From assembly GCA_965657085.1 (NCBI GenBank), contig CBFHND010000001.1, positions 1-64,000 on the forward strand: a DNA stretch of 64,000 bases, read 5' to 3'. The notes beneath the pieces were generated by a model that was given only the letters and a program-made list of their open reading frames with translations, was not told the DNA's origin and ran no database searches. Of this stretch, positions 55,587-64,000 are shown one piece after another. Both the position numbers and the translations under genes were made by a program. The DNA comes from CBFHND01 sp965657085 (GTDB lineage: Bacteria; Pseudomonadota; Alphaproteobacteria; Rhodobacterales; Rhodobacteraceae). The number at the start of each line of letters is the position of its first letter. The stretch's first letter is position 1.

Positions 55587-56603
55587 TCAGCGCGGCGCGC
55601 GGCAGGTCTGGCGGCGGGTGAGCGCGATGTCGCAGCGGGTGCGCATGCGGGCCGGCGTGCCGCTAATGACAGACGCCGCCAGTTGTTCACCCGCCAGTTG
55701 CCCGATGCGTCGCGCGGGCAAGGCGACGGTGGTCAGACCCGGTTCCATGTCGCGCGATCCCTTGAAATCCCCGATGCCGATCACCGACACATCACCCGGA
55801 ACATCCAAACCACAGGCCAGGGCGCCATAGATCGCCCCTTGGGCCAACACATCATTGCCGCACAAAAGCGCGGTTGGCCGTGGGCCGTCGCCAAGCGCAG
55901 GGATCACCGCCCCCTTGGCCTCGGAAATGGAATAGGGCGCTGTGATCGCACTCGGTGTGACGCCCGCCTGTGCGAGAACCTCTTGCGCGCCCGCCAAACG
56001 GTCGCGGGCGCGGTCATTGTCGAGCGTGGGGGCAAAGACAGTTGCAATATTACGGTGGCCCAGTTTCAGGAGGTGACGCGCGGCGATGCGCCCCGCCTCG
56101 CGGTTGTCGGCCCCCACGCAAGGCAAGCGCGAGGCATCGTCATAGTTCCACATCGAAATCGCCGGGATGCCCTGCGTTTCAATCAGGTCGTAGGTTGCAT
56201 CCGCATGATCGATCCCGATCAGAGCCACCGCATCAACGCGATGTTCAAGAAATTTGCGCAGCACGGCGTATTCACGTTCAAGGTCATACCCGTGGCTGGC
56301 CAGCAGCATGGTAAAGCCCTGCGCATCCACCGCATCGGAAAAGGCCTGCATCACTTCTGCAAAGATCGTGTGGTCGATCGTTGGCACAACCAGCCCGATG
56401 GTGCCCGAGCGGATTCCATGCATCGTCTGGGCCGCGCGGTTGCGGATATAGCCCAGTGTACGCACTGCAGTGTCGATCCGTTTGCGAGTCGCGGGATTGA
56501 CCAGCGCGGGGTGATTGAAGCTGCGCGAGACGGTCGAGATGGAGACCTTTGCAGCCTTTGCCACAGCCACGATATCAGCCTTTTTCCCTGTCTTTTCCGA
56601 CAT
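55587..56603 (-). CDS. LacI-family transcriptional regulator
   Basis: A 338-residue repressor. The N-terminal HTH reads VAVAKAAKVSISTVSRSFNHPALV, followed by a hinge helix and a periplasmic-binding-like sensor domain with the canonical GLVVPTIDHTIFAEVMQAF and VSVIGIGDFKGS segments. It is divergent from tctA across a 110-bp region with an inverted repeat, which makes tctABC its most likely target. It could also act on the TRAP operon read from the same strand. Confidence 0.93.
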   Translation of the reverse strand: MSEKTGKKADIVAVAKAAKVSISTVSRSFNHPALVNPATRKRIDTAVRTLGYIRNRAAQTMHGIRSGTIGLVVPTIDHTIFAEVMQAFSDAVDAQGFTMLLASHGYDLEREYAVLRKFLEHRVDAVALIGIDHADATYDLIETQGIPAISMWNYDDASRLPCVGADNREAGRIAARHLLKLGHRNIATVFAPTLDNDRARDRLAGAQEVLAQAGVTPSAITAPYSISEAKGAVIPALGDGPRPTALLCGNDVLAQGAIYGALACGLDVPGDVSVIGIGDFKGSRDMEPGLTTVALPARRIGQLAGEQLAASVISGTPARMRTRCDIALTRRQTCRAPR

Positions 56604-56627
56604 CTGGTCGCCGCCTGATCCAAATTT

Positions 56628-56655
56628 ATGAAAACATTTGCAATACTATTTTCAT
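56628..56655. promoter_or_regulatory. Candidate LacI operator between lacI and tctA
   Basis: ATGAAAA (56628-56634) and TTTTCAT (56649-56655) are perfect inverted arms around 14 nt, with an internal TGAAAACATTTGCA block resembling LacI-family operators. It lies 25 nt before lacI and 59 nt before tctA. Confidence 0.5.
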
Positions 56656-56713
56656 CCCCTAACGTAATTTGTCAACGAGATCGGACCGGGTGGGGAGGCC
56701 CATAAGATCACGC

Positions 56714-58225
56714 ATGGAATTCCTGTTTTACTTCGGGGACGTGTTCACGCCCGTCAATTTCGCCCTGCTGGTTCTGGGCACCATCGGGGGGCTGATCCTA
56801 GGGGCGACGCCGGGGCTTTCTCCGACGATGGCGGTGGCGCTGCTGATCCCGTTTACCTTCAAGCTGGAGGCGGCGCAGGGCCTTATCCTGCTGGGTGCAG
56901 CCTATACATCCACGGTGGCGGGCGGTGCCGTTTCGGCCATCCTGCTCAAGATCCCCGGTGCGCCGGCGAACATAGCCACCACCCTTGATGGACACACCAT
57001 GGCGCAAAAGGGTCAGGGCGCACGCGCCTTGCAACTGTCGTTCCTGGCCTCGGCGGTGGGTGGCATCTTTGGCGTGATGCTGTTGATCTTTCTCACCCCC
57101 GTTCTGGCGCAGTGGGCGCTGGCCTTTGGTCCGTCCGAGCTGTTCTGGCTGGCGATCCTCGGCGTCACGGTCATTGGGTCGCTGGACAGCAAGTCGGTGG
57201 TCAAGGGGCTGCTCTCTGGCTGTATCGGCATGTGGCTGGCAACCATCGGCTTTGATGACATCATGGGCGCGCAGCGGTTCATCTTTCACCCTGCCTTGGG
57301 CGGTGGCATCAACATCATTGCGGCCCTCATTGGCCTCTTCGCCATTCCGCAGGTCATCACCATGTTCGCCAAAGGCCGCCGCGATGCAGGCGCCGAGGTA
57401 ATCGCGGTTGAAAAGCATTCCATCTTGGACGCAGTGCGCGAGCTGTTGCGCAACACGCGCGCCATGGGCATCGGCACCGCCACGGGGTCGATCATCGGCC
57501 TGATCCCCGGCGTCGGGGGCCAGATCGCGGGCCTTGTGGCCTATGACCAATCCCGGAAATTCAGCCCCGAGCGTGACAAGTTCGGCACCGGCCACCCCGA
57601 AGGCGTGATCGCCGCCGAAAGCGCCAACAACGCGATGGTGGGGCCAAGCCTTGTGCCGTTGCTGACGCTGTCGATCCCCGGGTCGCCAACGGCGGCGGTC
57701 CTGTTGGGTGGCTTGCTGATCCACGGCATTTTTCCGGGCACGGACCTGTTTGACAACCACCCCGACGTGGCGTGGACCTTTATCAATTCAATGCTGATCG
57801 GGCAGGTTCTGATGTGTCTTTTCGGCCTCTACGTCGCCGGACTGGCCGCGCGGGTCGCACAGGTGCCGCAATCGGTGATGGCAGCGGTGGTGCTGGGGCT
57901 GGCCGTCTTTGGCAGCTATTCGGTGCAGTCGAGCATGGGCGACGTCTATGTGATGATGGCGTTGGGCGTGATGATGTATTTCCTCGAACGCTTTGGGTTC
58001 AGCGCGGCCCCTCTGGTTCTGGGCCTGATCCTTGGCCCCATCGCCGAGGCGAACTTCATCCAGGGCAGCATGATCGCGAACGCCACGGGCGGCATGGCCC
58101 CCTATTTCCTCGGCGGCACGCTGAACATTTTCCTGATCGGCATCGTCGTGGCCTCGATCGCCTATTCGACGGTGATGGAATTGCGCGGGCGGCGCATGAC
58201 CAACAAAGAGGAGATCATGGCATGA
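56714..58225 (+). CDS. tctA: Tripartite tricarboxylate transporter large permease (TctA)
   Basis: A 503-residue membrane protein of about 12 helices. It has the family's GLILGATPGLSPTMAVALLIP and GLIPGVGGQIAGLVAYDQSRKFS segments, the two GxTPGxxP-like loops thought to form the substrate path. The ATG at 56714 is used because MEFLFYFGDVF is a typical start. It overlaps tctB by 4 nt (ATGA) and is divergent from lacI. Imports a carboxylate or sulfonate with tctB and tctC. Confidence 0.94.
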   Translation: MEFLFYFGDVFTPVNFALLVLGTIGGLILGATPGLSPTMAVALLIPFTFKLEAAQGLILLGAAYTSTVAGGAVSAILLKIPGAPANIATTLDGHTMAQKGQGARALQLSFLASAVGGIFGVMLLIFLTPVLAQWALAFGPSELFWLAILGVTVIGSLDSKSVVKGLLSGCIGMWLATIGFDDIMGAQRFIFHPALGGGINIIAALIGLFAIPQVITMFAKGRRDAGAEVIAVEKHSILDAVRELLRNTRAMGIGTATGSIIGLIPGVGGQIAGLVAYDQSRKFSPERDKFGTGHPEGVIAAESANNAMVGPSLVPLLTLSIPGSPTAAVLLGGLLIHGIFPGTDLFDNHPDVAWTFINSMLIGQVLMCLFGLYVAGLAARVAQVPQSVMAAVVLGLAVFGSYSVQSSMGDVYVMMALGVMMYFLERFGFSAAPLVLGLILGPIAEANFIQGSMIANATGGMAPYFLGGTLNIFLIGIVVASIAYSTVMELRGRRMTNKEEIMA

Positions 58226-58692
58226 GCGATATGTCCCTGCCCCGTCTTCAACATGTGATCGCCTCGGGCGTTGTGGCCGCAGTGGGCGCATGGGTCGCGT
58301 GGATCAGCTATACCGCGCAACCGGCCGAAGCGTTCCTGTTTCCCCGCCTCATCGCCACTGTGTTTCTGGTGCTCGCGCTGTGGACCTTTGGCAAGGCCTG
58401 CCTTGGCCTGACCAAGGTTGGCGGCGGGCTCAGCGGCGCGCAGTTCGCGCGGATGCTGCCGGGGCTGGTGATCGCACTGGTCTATGTCTTCTGGGCGGCC
58501 AAGGGGCTGGGGTTCTACACCGCCACCGCCATCGCCTTCTTCATCCTGCTGTCCCTCTACGATCCGGCCCCGCACGGGTCGGTGCGCACATGGGGCAAGC
58601 GCGTCATCATCACGGCCTGTTTCATGGCCGTCATGTACGGTCTCTTTGCAAAACTTCTGAACGTGTACACACCGCGAGAGATCCTGTTCTGA
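58222..58692 (+). CDS. tctB: Tripartite tricarboxylate transporter small permease (TctB)
   Basis: A 156-residue protein with four membrane helices and the usual FLFPRLIATVFLVLALW first-half pattern. It overlaps the tctA stop by 4 nt and precedes tctC by 43 nt. The much longer frame starting at 57772 overlaps tctA and is rejected. Confidence 0.9.
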   Translation: MSDMSLPRLQHVIASGVVAAVGAWVAWISYTAQPAEAFLFPRLIATVFLVLALWTFGKACLGLTKVGGGLSGAQFARMLPGLVIALVYVFWAAKGLGFYTATAIAFFILLSLYDPAPHGSVRTWGKRVIITACFMAVMYGLFAKLLNVYTPREILF

Positions 58693-58735
58693 ACCACAAA
58701 GCGGCGGAACATTCAAACCCTAGGGAGGAAAGACA

Positions 58736-59704
58736 ATGAAACATATGATTGCAGGGGCCGCGATGGCACTGATGGGTCTGACGGGGGCCGCCGCCGCCGA
58801 CGGGCACGCGAACTACCCCGACCGGCCCATCATGATGATGGTCAGCTATGGCGCAGGCGGGGCAACCGATTTCCAGGCGCGCATCGTGACGATGACCGCG
58901 GGCAACGAAGACGCGCTTGGCATGCCCATCGCCATCATCAACAAGCCCGGCGCGGGCGGCCGTGTCGGCTGGAACTGGTTCGCCACACAGGCCGAAAACG
59001 ATGGCTACACGCTGGCCGCTTACAACATCCCGCACTTCGTCGCCCAGTCGATCAAGGGTGGGGTTGAGTATTCCACCGACAGCTTTGAGCCCATCGCCAA
59101 CTGGGGCGCGGACCCCGCCGTGTTCGTGGTGGCCGCCGACAGCCCGATGAATTCAATGCAGGACGTGGTGGATTTCGCCAAGGAAAACCCCGGCAAGCTG
59201 ACGTTCTCGGGCGCGGGCCTCTTTGTGGGTCACCACATCGCAGCCTTGCAGCTGGAGAAAGCGGCAGGCGTCAAGATGGCCTATATCCCCACCAAGGGCG
59301 GCGGTGCCGCGGCGATGAAGGCCGTGATCGCCGGTGACGTCATGGGCGGGGTCAACAACCTCTCTGATGCGTTCCGGGCGCGGGAAGCGGGCAATGTCAA
59401 GGTGCTGGGTGTCTTCGATCTGGAACGCAACGCCTTCATGGAAGACGTGCCGACGCTGATGGAACAGGGCTTTGACGTCGACAATGCAAGTGTGAACTTC
59501 CGAGGGGTGATGGTGCCCAAGGGCACGCCACAGGGCATCATCGACAAGCTGGCCGAAACCGTGCCCGCCATGTTCGAGAACAAGCGCGTGGCAGGCAAGA
59601 TGAAGGCTGGCGGCAGCCCCATGCACATCATGACCCGCGACGAGGTCAAAGCAATGTGGGCCGCACGTCAGGAGACACTGGCCGAGCTTCTGAAGGGTCT
59701 GTAA
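58736..59704 (+). CDS. tctC: Tripartite tricarboxylate transporter solute-binding protein (TctC)
   Basis: A 322-residue periplasmic binding protein with a Sec signal of about 21 residues (MKHMIAGAAMALMGLTGAAAA). The YPDRPIMMMVSYGAGGATDFQAR segment is the classical N-terminal block of Bug/TctC proteins, and the NKPGAGGRVGWNWFA block binds the ligand carboxylate. The start has an AGGAAAGAC ribosome site. A strong terminator follows. With the acyl-CoA ligase and aldehyde dehydrogenase downstream the ligand could be sulfoacetate, which is an inference from gene order. Confidence 0.93.
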   Translation: MKHMIAGAAMALMGLTGAAAADGHANYPDRPIMMMVSYGAGGATDFQARIVTMTAGNEDALGMPIAIINKPGAGGRVGWNWFATQAENDGYTLAAYNIPHFVAQSIKGGVEYSTDSFEPIANWGADPAVFVVAADSPMNSMQDVVDFAKENPGKLTFSGAGLFVGHHIAALQLEKAAGVKMAYIPTKGGGAAAMKAVIAGDVMGGVNNLSDAFRAREAGNVKVLGVFDLERNAFMEDVPTLMEQGFDVDNASVNFRGVMVPKGTPQGIIDKLAETVPAMFENKRVAGKMKAGGSPMHIMTRDEVKAMWAARQETLAELLKGL

Positions 59705-59723
59705 AAGACCCGATCCAAACCTT

Positions 59724-59750
59724 GGCAGGGCGGTCGCGCCCTGCCCTTTT
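59724..59750 (+). terminator. Intrinsic terminator after tctC
   Basis: GGCAGGGCG and CGCCCTGCC form a 9-bp stem around GTCG, followed by CTTTT. It lies 20 nt after the tctC stop and 16 nt before the aldehyde dehydrogenase start, so it probably attenuates read-through into the enzyme genes. Confidence 0.75.
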
Positions 59751-59765
59751 GACAAGGATTTTTCC

Positions 59766-61175
59766 ATGACCGCCCCGGACATTCACGACGATCTTGCACA
59801 GGTTGACGCCATCGTGGCGCGCGCCCGCACCGCGCAGGCCGCTTACGAGGCCAACGGGTCTCAGGACCGCTATGATCGCGCGGCCAAGGCCGCCGCATGG
59901 GCCATCATGGACCCCGCCCGCAACCGGCACCTTGCCGAGCTGGCCGTGGAGACGACGGGCCTTGGCAACGTGCCCGACAAGATCACCAAGAACCATCGCA
60001 AGACACTGGGCCTGATGCGTGACATCGCGGAGGTGAAAACCTTTGGCGTGATCTCCGACGATCCGGCCACCGGCATCACCGAAATCGCCCGTCCCATCGG
60101 GGTGATTGGCGCGGTCGTGCCTTCCACGAACCCCGCCGCGACGCCCGCCAACAACACCATCAACGCGCTGAAATGCGGCAACGCCATTGTGCTGTCACCC
60201 TCGCCCAAGGGCGTGGCCGCCTGCGAGGTTCTGCTGGGCTATATCCATACCGAATTCGCCAAGATCGGCGAAAACCCGGACTTGGTGCAGATGATCCCCG
60301 CACCCGGCTCCAAGGACAAGACCCAGCGCCTTTTGGAAATCACCGACACCATCGTGGTGACCGGCAGCCAGAACAACGTGCGTCGCGCCTATACAAGCGG
60401 CACGCCCGCGCTGGCCGTGGGGGCGGGCAACGTCACCGTCATCGTGGACGAAACCGCCGATCTTGAGGATGCCGCGGCAAAGATCACCGCCTCCAAAACC
60501 TTCGACAATGCGACCTCGTGCAGTTCGGAAAACGCGCTGGTGGTCGTTGATGCGATCTATGACGACTTTGTTGCCGCCCTTGCGCGCGCAGGCGGGCAAG
60601 TGGTGAAAGACGAAGCAATGGTGGTGGAAAAGCTGTGGCCAAACGGACACCTGAACCCAGCGATCATGGCGCAGGACGCGGACAAGATGCTGGACGCCTT
60701 CGGGCTGACCGATCTGCCGGAAAACACCGAATTTATCGCCGTTGAGACCACGGGCATCGGCCCCGGCCATCCGCTCAGCGGGGAAAAGCTGAGCCGGGTC
60801 GCGGCCCTTTACCGGGCGTCGGATTTCGACCACGCGGTTGCGATCACCTCAGAGGTACAGGCGCATCTGGGTGCGGGTCATTCCGTCGGCCTGCATTCCA
60901 CGCGTGATGATCGGGCGCTGGTGCTGGGGCGCGCGGTGCCCACCAGCCGCGTCATCGTCAACCAGGCGCATTGCTTTGCAACCGGCGGGTCCTTTGACAA
61001 CGGGATGCCCTTTTCGCTGTCCATGGGATGCGGGTCGTGGGGTGGCAATTCGATCGACGACAATGTGCATTGGAAACACTTTCTGCAGACGACCAAGATC
61101 GTGCGCGTGATCCCGGCGCGCGAACCGGCGGTCGAGGATATCTTTGCCGACTACTGGGCGACCGCGGGAAAATGA
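59766..61175 (+). CDS. sauS: CoA-acylating aldehyde dehydrogenase, sulfoacetaldehyde dehydrogenase-like
   Basis: A 469-residue acylating aldehyde dehydrogenase of the EutE/SauS class. The PSTNPAATPANNTINALKCGNA block and catalytic Cys252 in NATSCSSENALVV are characteristic. It interconverts an aldehyde and its acyl-CoA with NAD(P). With an acyl-CoA ligase gene overlapping its end by 4 nt it matches the sauS-sauT pair that turns sulfoacetate into sulfoacetaldehyde. Acetaldehyde or another short aldehyde remains possible. The family call is firm and the substrate call tentative. Confidence 0.75.
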   Translation: MTAPDIHDDLAQVDAIVARARTAQAAYEANGSQDRYDRAAKAAAWAIMDPARNRHLAELAVETTGLGNVPDKITKNHRKTLGLMRDIAEVKTFGVISDDPATGITEIARPIGVIGAVVPSTNPAATPANNTINALKCGNAIVLSPSPKGVAACEVLLGYIHTEFAKIGENPDLVQMIPAPGSKDKTQRLLEITDTIVVTGSQNNVRRAYTSGTPALAVGAGNVTVIVDETADLEDAAAKITASKTFDNATSCSSENALVVVDAIYDDFVAALARAGGQVVKDEAMVVEKLWPNGHLNPAIMAQDADKMLDAFGLTDLPENTEFIAVETTGIGPGHPLSGEKLSRVAALYRASDFDHAVAITSEVQAHLGAGHSVGLHSTRDDRALVLGRAVPTSRVIVNQAHCFATGGSFDNGMPFSLSMGCGSWGGNSIDDNVHWKHFLQTTKIVRVIPAREPAVEDIFADYWATAGK

Positions 61176-62671
61176 CACATGCGACCACCCCTCCTGAAGG
61201 AACGGTGCGCGACTGGCTGGACAGGCGGGCGGGCAACGATGCCGCCTTTGTCTTTGTCGAGGACGGCAGCCGCCTGACATGGCAGGATTTGCGCGATGCG
61301 GCCAGGGGATTGGCGGGCGCGCTGGTGGCCGCAGGTGTGTCCAAGGGCGAAAGCGTGGCCATCGTGATGCCCAACGGGCGCGACGGGGTCGTAGCACTCT
61401 GCGCCGCGCTCTATGGCGGGTTCCGTGCCACGATGATCAACCTTGCGGCAGGTCGGGATGCCATTGCCTATGCGTTGGATCATTCCGAGGCGCGCGTGGC
61501 CTTTGTCGATGACAGCGCCGCGGCCCTCTTTGCAAGTGCCGCCCCGGGCAGCATTGCGCGCATGTCCATCGCGGCCCGCTCAAAGGCCCCGCTGCCCGAC
61601 GTGGCACCCGGCGATCACGCACTGCTGATGTACACCTCTGGCACCACCGGGCGTCCCAAGGGTGTGGTACACACCCATGCCAGCCTGTTGGCGGGGGGCT
61701 GGACCACCGCAGTGGCTCATGATCTGGGGCCGGGCGATCGCGGGTTTTGCGTCTTGCCGATTTACCACATCAACGGGCTTTGCGTGACCATCATGGGCGC
61801 GCTGGTGTCGGGTGGATCGCTGGCCATGGTGTCGAAATTCTCGGCGAGCGCGTTTTGGGATCAGGTGGAGCGAGGTGCCGCCACATGGTTCTCCGTCGTG
61901 CCCACCATCATCAGCCACTTGCTGCACGGGGGGAACGATCCGACGCCGCAGGCCCGCGCGCGCCTGCGCTTTGGCCGGTCCGCCTCCAGCGCACTGGCCC
62001 CGGACGTGCAACGCGGGTTCGAGGACCGCTTTGACGTGCCAATCATCGAAACCATGGGCCTGACCGAAACAGCGGCGCAAATCCTGAGCAATCCGTTGCC
62101 CCCCGGCGTGCGCAAGATCGGGTCGCCCGGACTGGCCTATGGCAACGCGGTCGAGATACTGGATGCCGAAATGCGCCCCTGCGCACCCGGCGTGGAAGGC
62201 GAGATTGCGGTACGCGGCCCAAACGTGATGCTGGAATACCTCAAGAATCCCGAGGCCACCGCCGCGACCTTCACGGGCGACTGGCTCCGCACCGGTGATC
62301 TGGGCCGCAAGGATGCTGACGGTTACGTCTTCGTGACCGGACGCCTGAAGGAATTGATCATCAAGGGCGGCGAAAACATCGCCCCGCGTGAGATCGATGA
62401 GGCGCTTTATTCCCATGGCGACGTGATCGAGGCGGCGGCCTTTGCCCGGCCCTGCGACGCCTATGGTGAGCGGGTCGAAGCAGCAGTACGTGTCAGCCCC
62501 GGCTCCGCTCTCACCGAAGCGGCCCTGATCGACATCTGCCGCGAAAGGCTGGGCGCGTTCAAGACCCCGGATGCCGTGCACTTTCTGGATGAGCTGCCCA
62601 AGGGCCCGTCAGGCAAGATTCAGCGCCTCAAGCTTGGCGAGATGACCGAGGCCGCAAAGGCGGCTGAATAG
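61172..62671 (+). CDS. sauT: AMP-forming acyl-CoA ligase, candidate sulfoacetate-CoA ligase
   Basis: A 499-residue adenylate-forming ligase. It shows LLMYTSGTTGRPKGVVHTH, the MGLTETAAQI motif, TGDLGRKDADGYVFVTGR and the C-terminal LPKGPSGKIQRLKL with the catalytic Lys. The start overlaps the aldehyde dehydrogenase stop by 4 nt (ATGA), so the two are co-translated. If the upstream enzyme is SauS, this would be SauT, which activates sulfoacetate to sulfoacetyl-CoA. That assignment rests on neighbours, not on specificity residues. Confidence 0.72.
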   Translation: MTHATTPPEGTVRDWLDRRAGNDAAFVFVEDGSRLTWQDLRDAARGLAGALVAAGVSKGESVAIVMPNGRDGVVALCAALYGGFRATMINLAAGRDAIAYALDHSEARVAFVDDSAAALFASAAPGSIARMSIAARSKAPLPDVAPGDHALLMYTSGTTGRPKGVVHTHASLLAGGWTTAVAHDLGPGDRGFCVLPIYHINGLCVTIMGALVSGGSLAMVSKFSASAFWDQVERGAATWFSVVPTIISHLLHGGNDPTPQARARLRFGRSASSALAPDVQRGFEDRFDVPIIETMGLTETAAQILSNPLPPGVRKIGSPGLAYGNAVEILDAEMRPCAPGVEGEIAVRGPNVMLEYLKNPEATAATFTGDWLRTGDLGRKDADGYVFVTGRLKELIIKGGENIAPREIDEALYSHGDVIEAAAFARPCDAYGERVEAAVRVSPGSALTEAALIDICRERLGAFKTPDAVHFLDELPKGPSGKIQRLKLGEMTEAAKAAE

Positions 62672-62791
62672 ATTTTGTCTTTTTCTTCCGTATCGAAGTA
62701 AAATTTTTCACCTTCGCGCTCAGAACCATCATCTCTGATCATTAAATCCGGAAATTCCGAATAGACTGGCAGTGCCCTGACAGGACATGCC

Positions 62792-64000
62792 ATGACCCAT
62801 CACACGCCCAACCTTTCGCTCTATCGCCTCGAAGACCGCTATGCGCAAACCAATGGTCGTGTGTATTTGACAGGCACGCAAGCGCTGGTGCGCATCATGC
62901 TGGATCAGGCCGCCCGTGACCGCGCCGCCGGGCGGTCAACGGCTGGGTTCGTGTCAGGCTATCGCGGCAGCCCGCTTGGCGGCGTCGATCTTGAGATGTG
63001 GCGCAGTGCCGATGCGCTGGAACAGGCAGGCATCGATTTCATGCCCGCCGTCAACGAAGACCTTGGCGCCACGGCGGTTCTGGGCGCGCAGCAGGCGACG
63101 CTGGACCCCGCGTGCCGCGTCGAAGGCGTGTTTTCAATGTGGTACGGCAGGGGGCCGGGGGTGGACCGGTCCGGCGATGCGATGCGCTGCGCCACGGCAA
63201 CGCCTATGGCAGCCACCCCAAGGGCGGCGTTCTGGTCGTCGCAGGCGACGATCATGGCTGTGTTTCCTCGTCGATGCCGCATCAATCGGACGTGGCCTTC
63301 ATGTCGTGGTTCATGCCCACATTGAACCCCGCATCGGTCGCCGAGTTTCTGGAGTACGGAGAATACGGATTTGCCCTGTCGCGGTTTTCCGGCACATGGG
63401 TGGGGTTCAAGGCGATCTCGGAAACCGTGGAATCCGGTGCGTCGATTGATCTGAAACCGCCCCGCGCATTTGTACAACCCGACTTCACCGCACCACAGGG
63501 CGGGCTGCACGTGCGCCCCTCTGACCTGCCCAGCCCCGATATCGAAACGCGGATGGAGGCCAAGCTGGCGGCGGTCGAAGCCTTCGTTCACGCCAACCCG
63601 ATTGACAGGCGCATCCATGACCTGCCGAATGCGCGCTTTGGCATCGTGACCACCGGCAAGGGGCATCTGGACCTGATGGAGGCGCTGCGCCTTCTGGGGT
63701 TGGACGAAGCCGCCTGCCGACGCCTCGGCATCGACATCTACAAGGTCGGCATGGTATGGCCGCTGGCGCCCAGTGCTGTCGGTTCCGGGGGCCACACGCA
63801 CGCCCTATTTCTGTTCGGGCTGTTCGCACAACACGTCGACCAAAGTGCCGGAGGGGTCCGAGGCCGCCTCTGGCATCGGCTGTCATGTCATGGCCAGCTG
63901 GATGGACCGTGACACCGGCGGCTATGCGCAAATGGGCGGCGAAAGTGTGCCATGGGTCGCCGCCGCACGGTGGTCCGACAGACCCCAGATATTTCAGAAC
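62792..64000 (+). pseudogene. Indolepyruvate ferredoxin oxidoreductase (iorAB fusion type), broken; runs off the window
   Basis: The encoded protein matches the N-terminal part of the large fused indolepyruvate ferredoxin oxidoreductase, which converts aryl-pyruvates to aryl-acetyl-CoA. Frame 1 (62792-63175) gives SLYRLEDRYAQTNGRVYLTG to GRGPGVDRSGDA; the match then continues in another frame (RHGNAYGSHPKGGVLVVAGD to IYKVGMVWPLAP, ending 63771). GATGC is duplicated at 63176-63185 and removing one copy restores GDALRHG. A third segment from about 63790, back in the first frame, gives PYFCSGCSHNTSTKVPEGSE to SDRPQIFQN at the window end. About 120-140 residues expected between blocks two and three are missing. 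A sequence error cannot be excluded for the 5-bp lesion. Confidence 0.8.

Noticed and set aside
57772..58221. 450-nt upstream extension of tctB
   Set aside because: It overlaps tctA in another frame; the ATGA overlap fixes the tctB start.

Overview
The window is a GC-rich, gene-dense piece of an alphaproteobacterial chromosome, most likely from a marine Rhodobacteraceae (Roseobacter-group) species. I infer this from the codon use, the many Tat-dependent solute-binding proteins, the TRAP, TTT and peptide ABC uptake systems, and the density of catabolic genes. There is no rRNA, CRISPR array, integrase or insertion sequence. One tRNA-Gly(TCC) gene is present at 32833-32906 on the minus strand.

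Layout. 1-6.0 kb: a plus-strand envelope-stress module (XpaC-like fragment, TelA, DUF2927 lipoprotein, globin, SPFH/GYF protein, small b561-like membrane protein, double zinc-ribbon membrane protein). 6.0-7.7 kb: Hsp20 divergent from a nitroreductase-dtd pair, with an Fnr-type box between them. 7.7-16.7 kb: a minus-strand type I secretion locus of bapABCD type (large Ig-repeat adhesin, TolC, ABC exporter, HlyD) plus a sulfotransferase-like gene; the adhesin frame is broken by one amber codon. 16.9-27.3 kb: glycerate kinase, CocE hydrolase, a peptide-type ABC importer with a fused double ATPase, an MDR oxidoreductase and a phosphodiesterase-like protein. 27.3-34.8 kb: HSL-type hydrolase, two acyl-CoA synthetase-like genes, a LysM/BON protein, an MsbA-like exporter, the tRNA and an unlisted 53-residue DUF1127-like gene.

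34.9-45.4 kb is the most distinctive part. A minus-strand trio (DpaL/EutB-like PLP enzyme, M24 hydrolase, Asp/Glu racemase-like enzyme) is divergent from a non-pyrrolysine MttB methyltransferase with two SDRs. These face a GntR-DHDPS-ALDH-FAD oxidase operon. A 15-bp motif shared between the mttB promoter region and the gntR promoter region ties the two halves together as one probable regulon for degrading an N-methylated amine or amino acid.

45.5-64 kb: an isoquinoline 1-oxidoreductase-type molybdoenzyme, glutathione-dependent formaldehyde dehydrogenase, a BKACE enzyme, and an amidase-TRAP operon preceded by a 316-bp leader full of inverted repeats. Then comes a LacI regulator divergent from tctABC, which is followed by a CoA-acylating aldehyde dehydrogenase and an acyl-CoA ligase (candidate sulfoacetate genes sauS-sauT). 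The window ends in an indolepyruvate ferredoxin oxidoreductase gene that looks broken by a 5-bp tandem duplication and an internal deletion.

Functions are assigned by family recognition and motif reading only; no database search was run.
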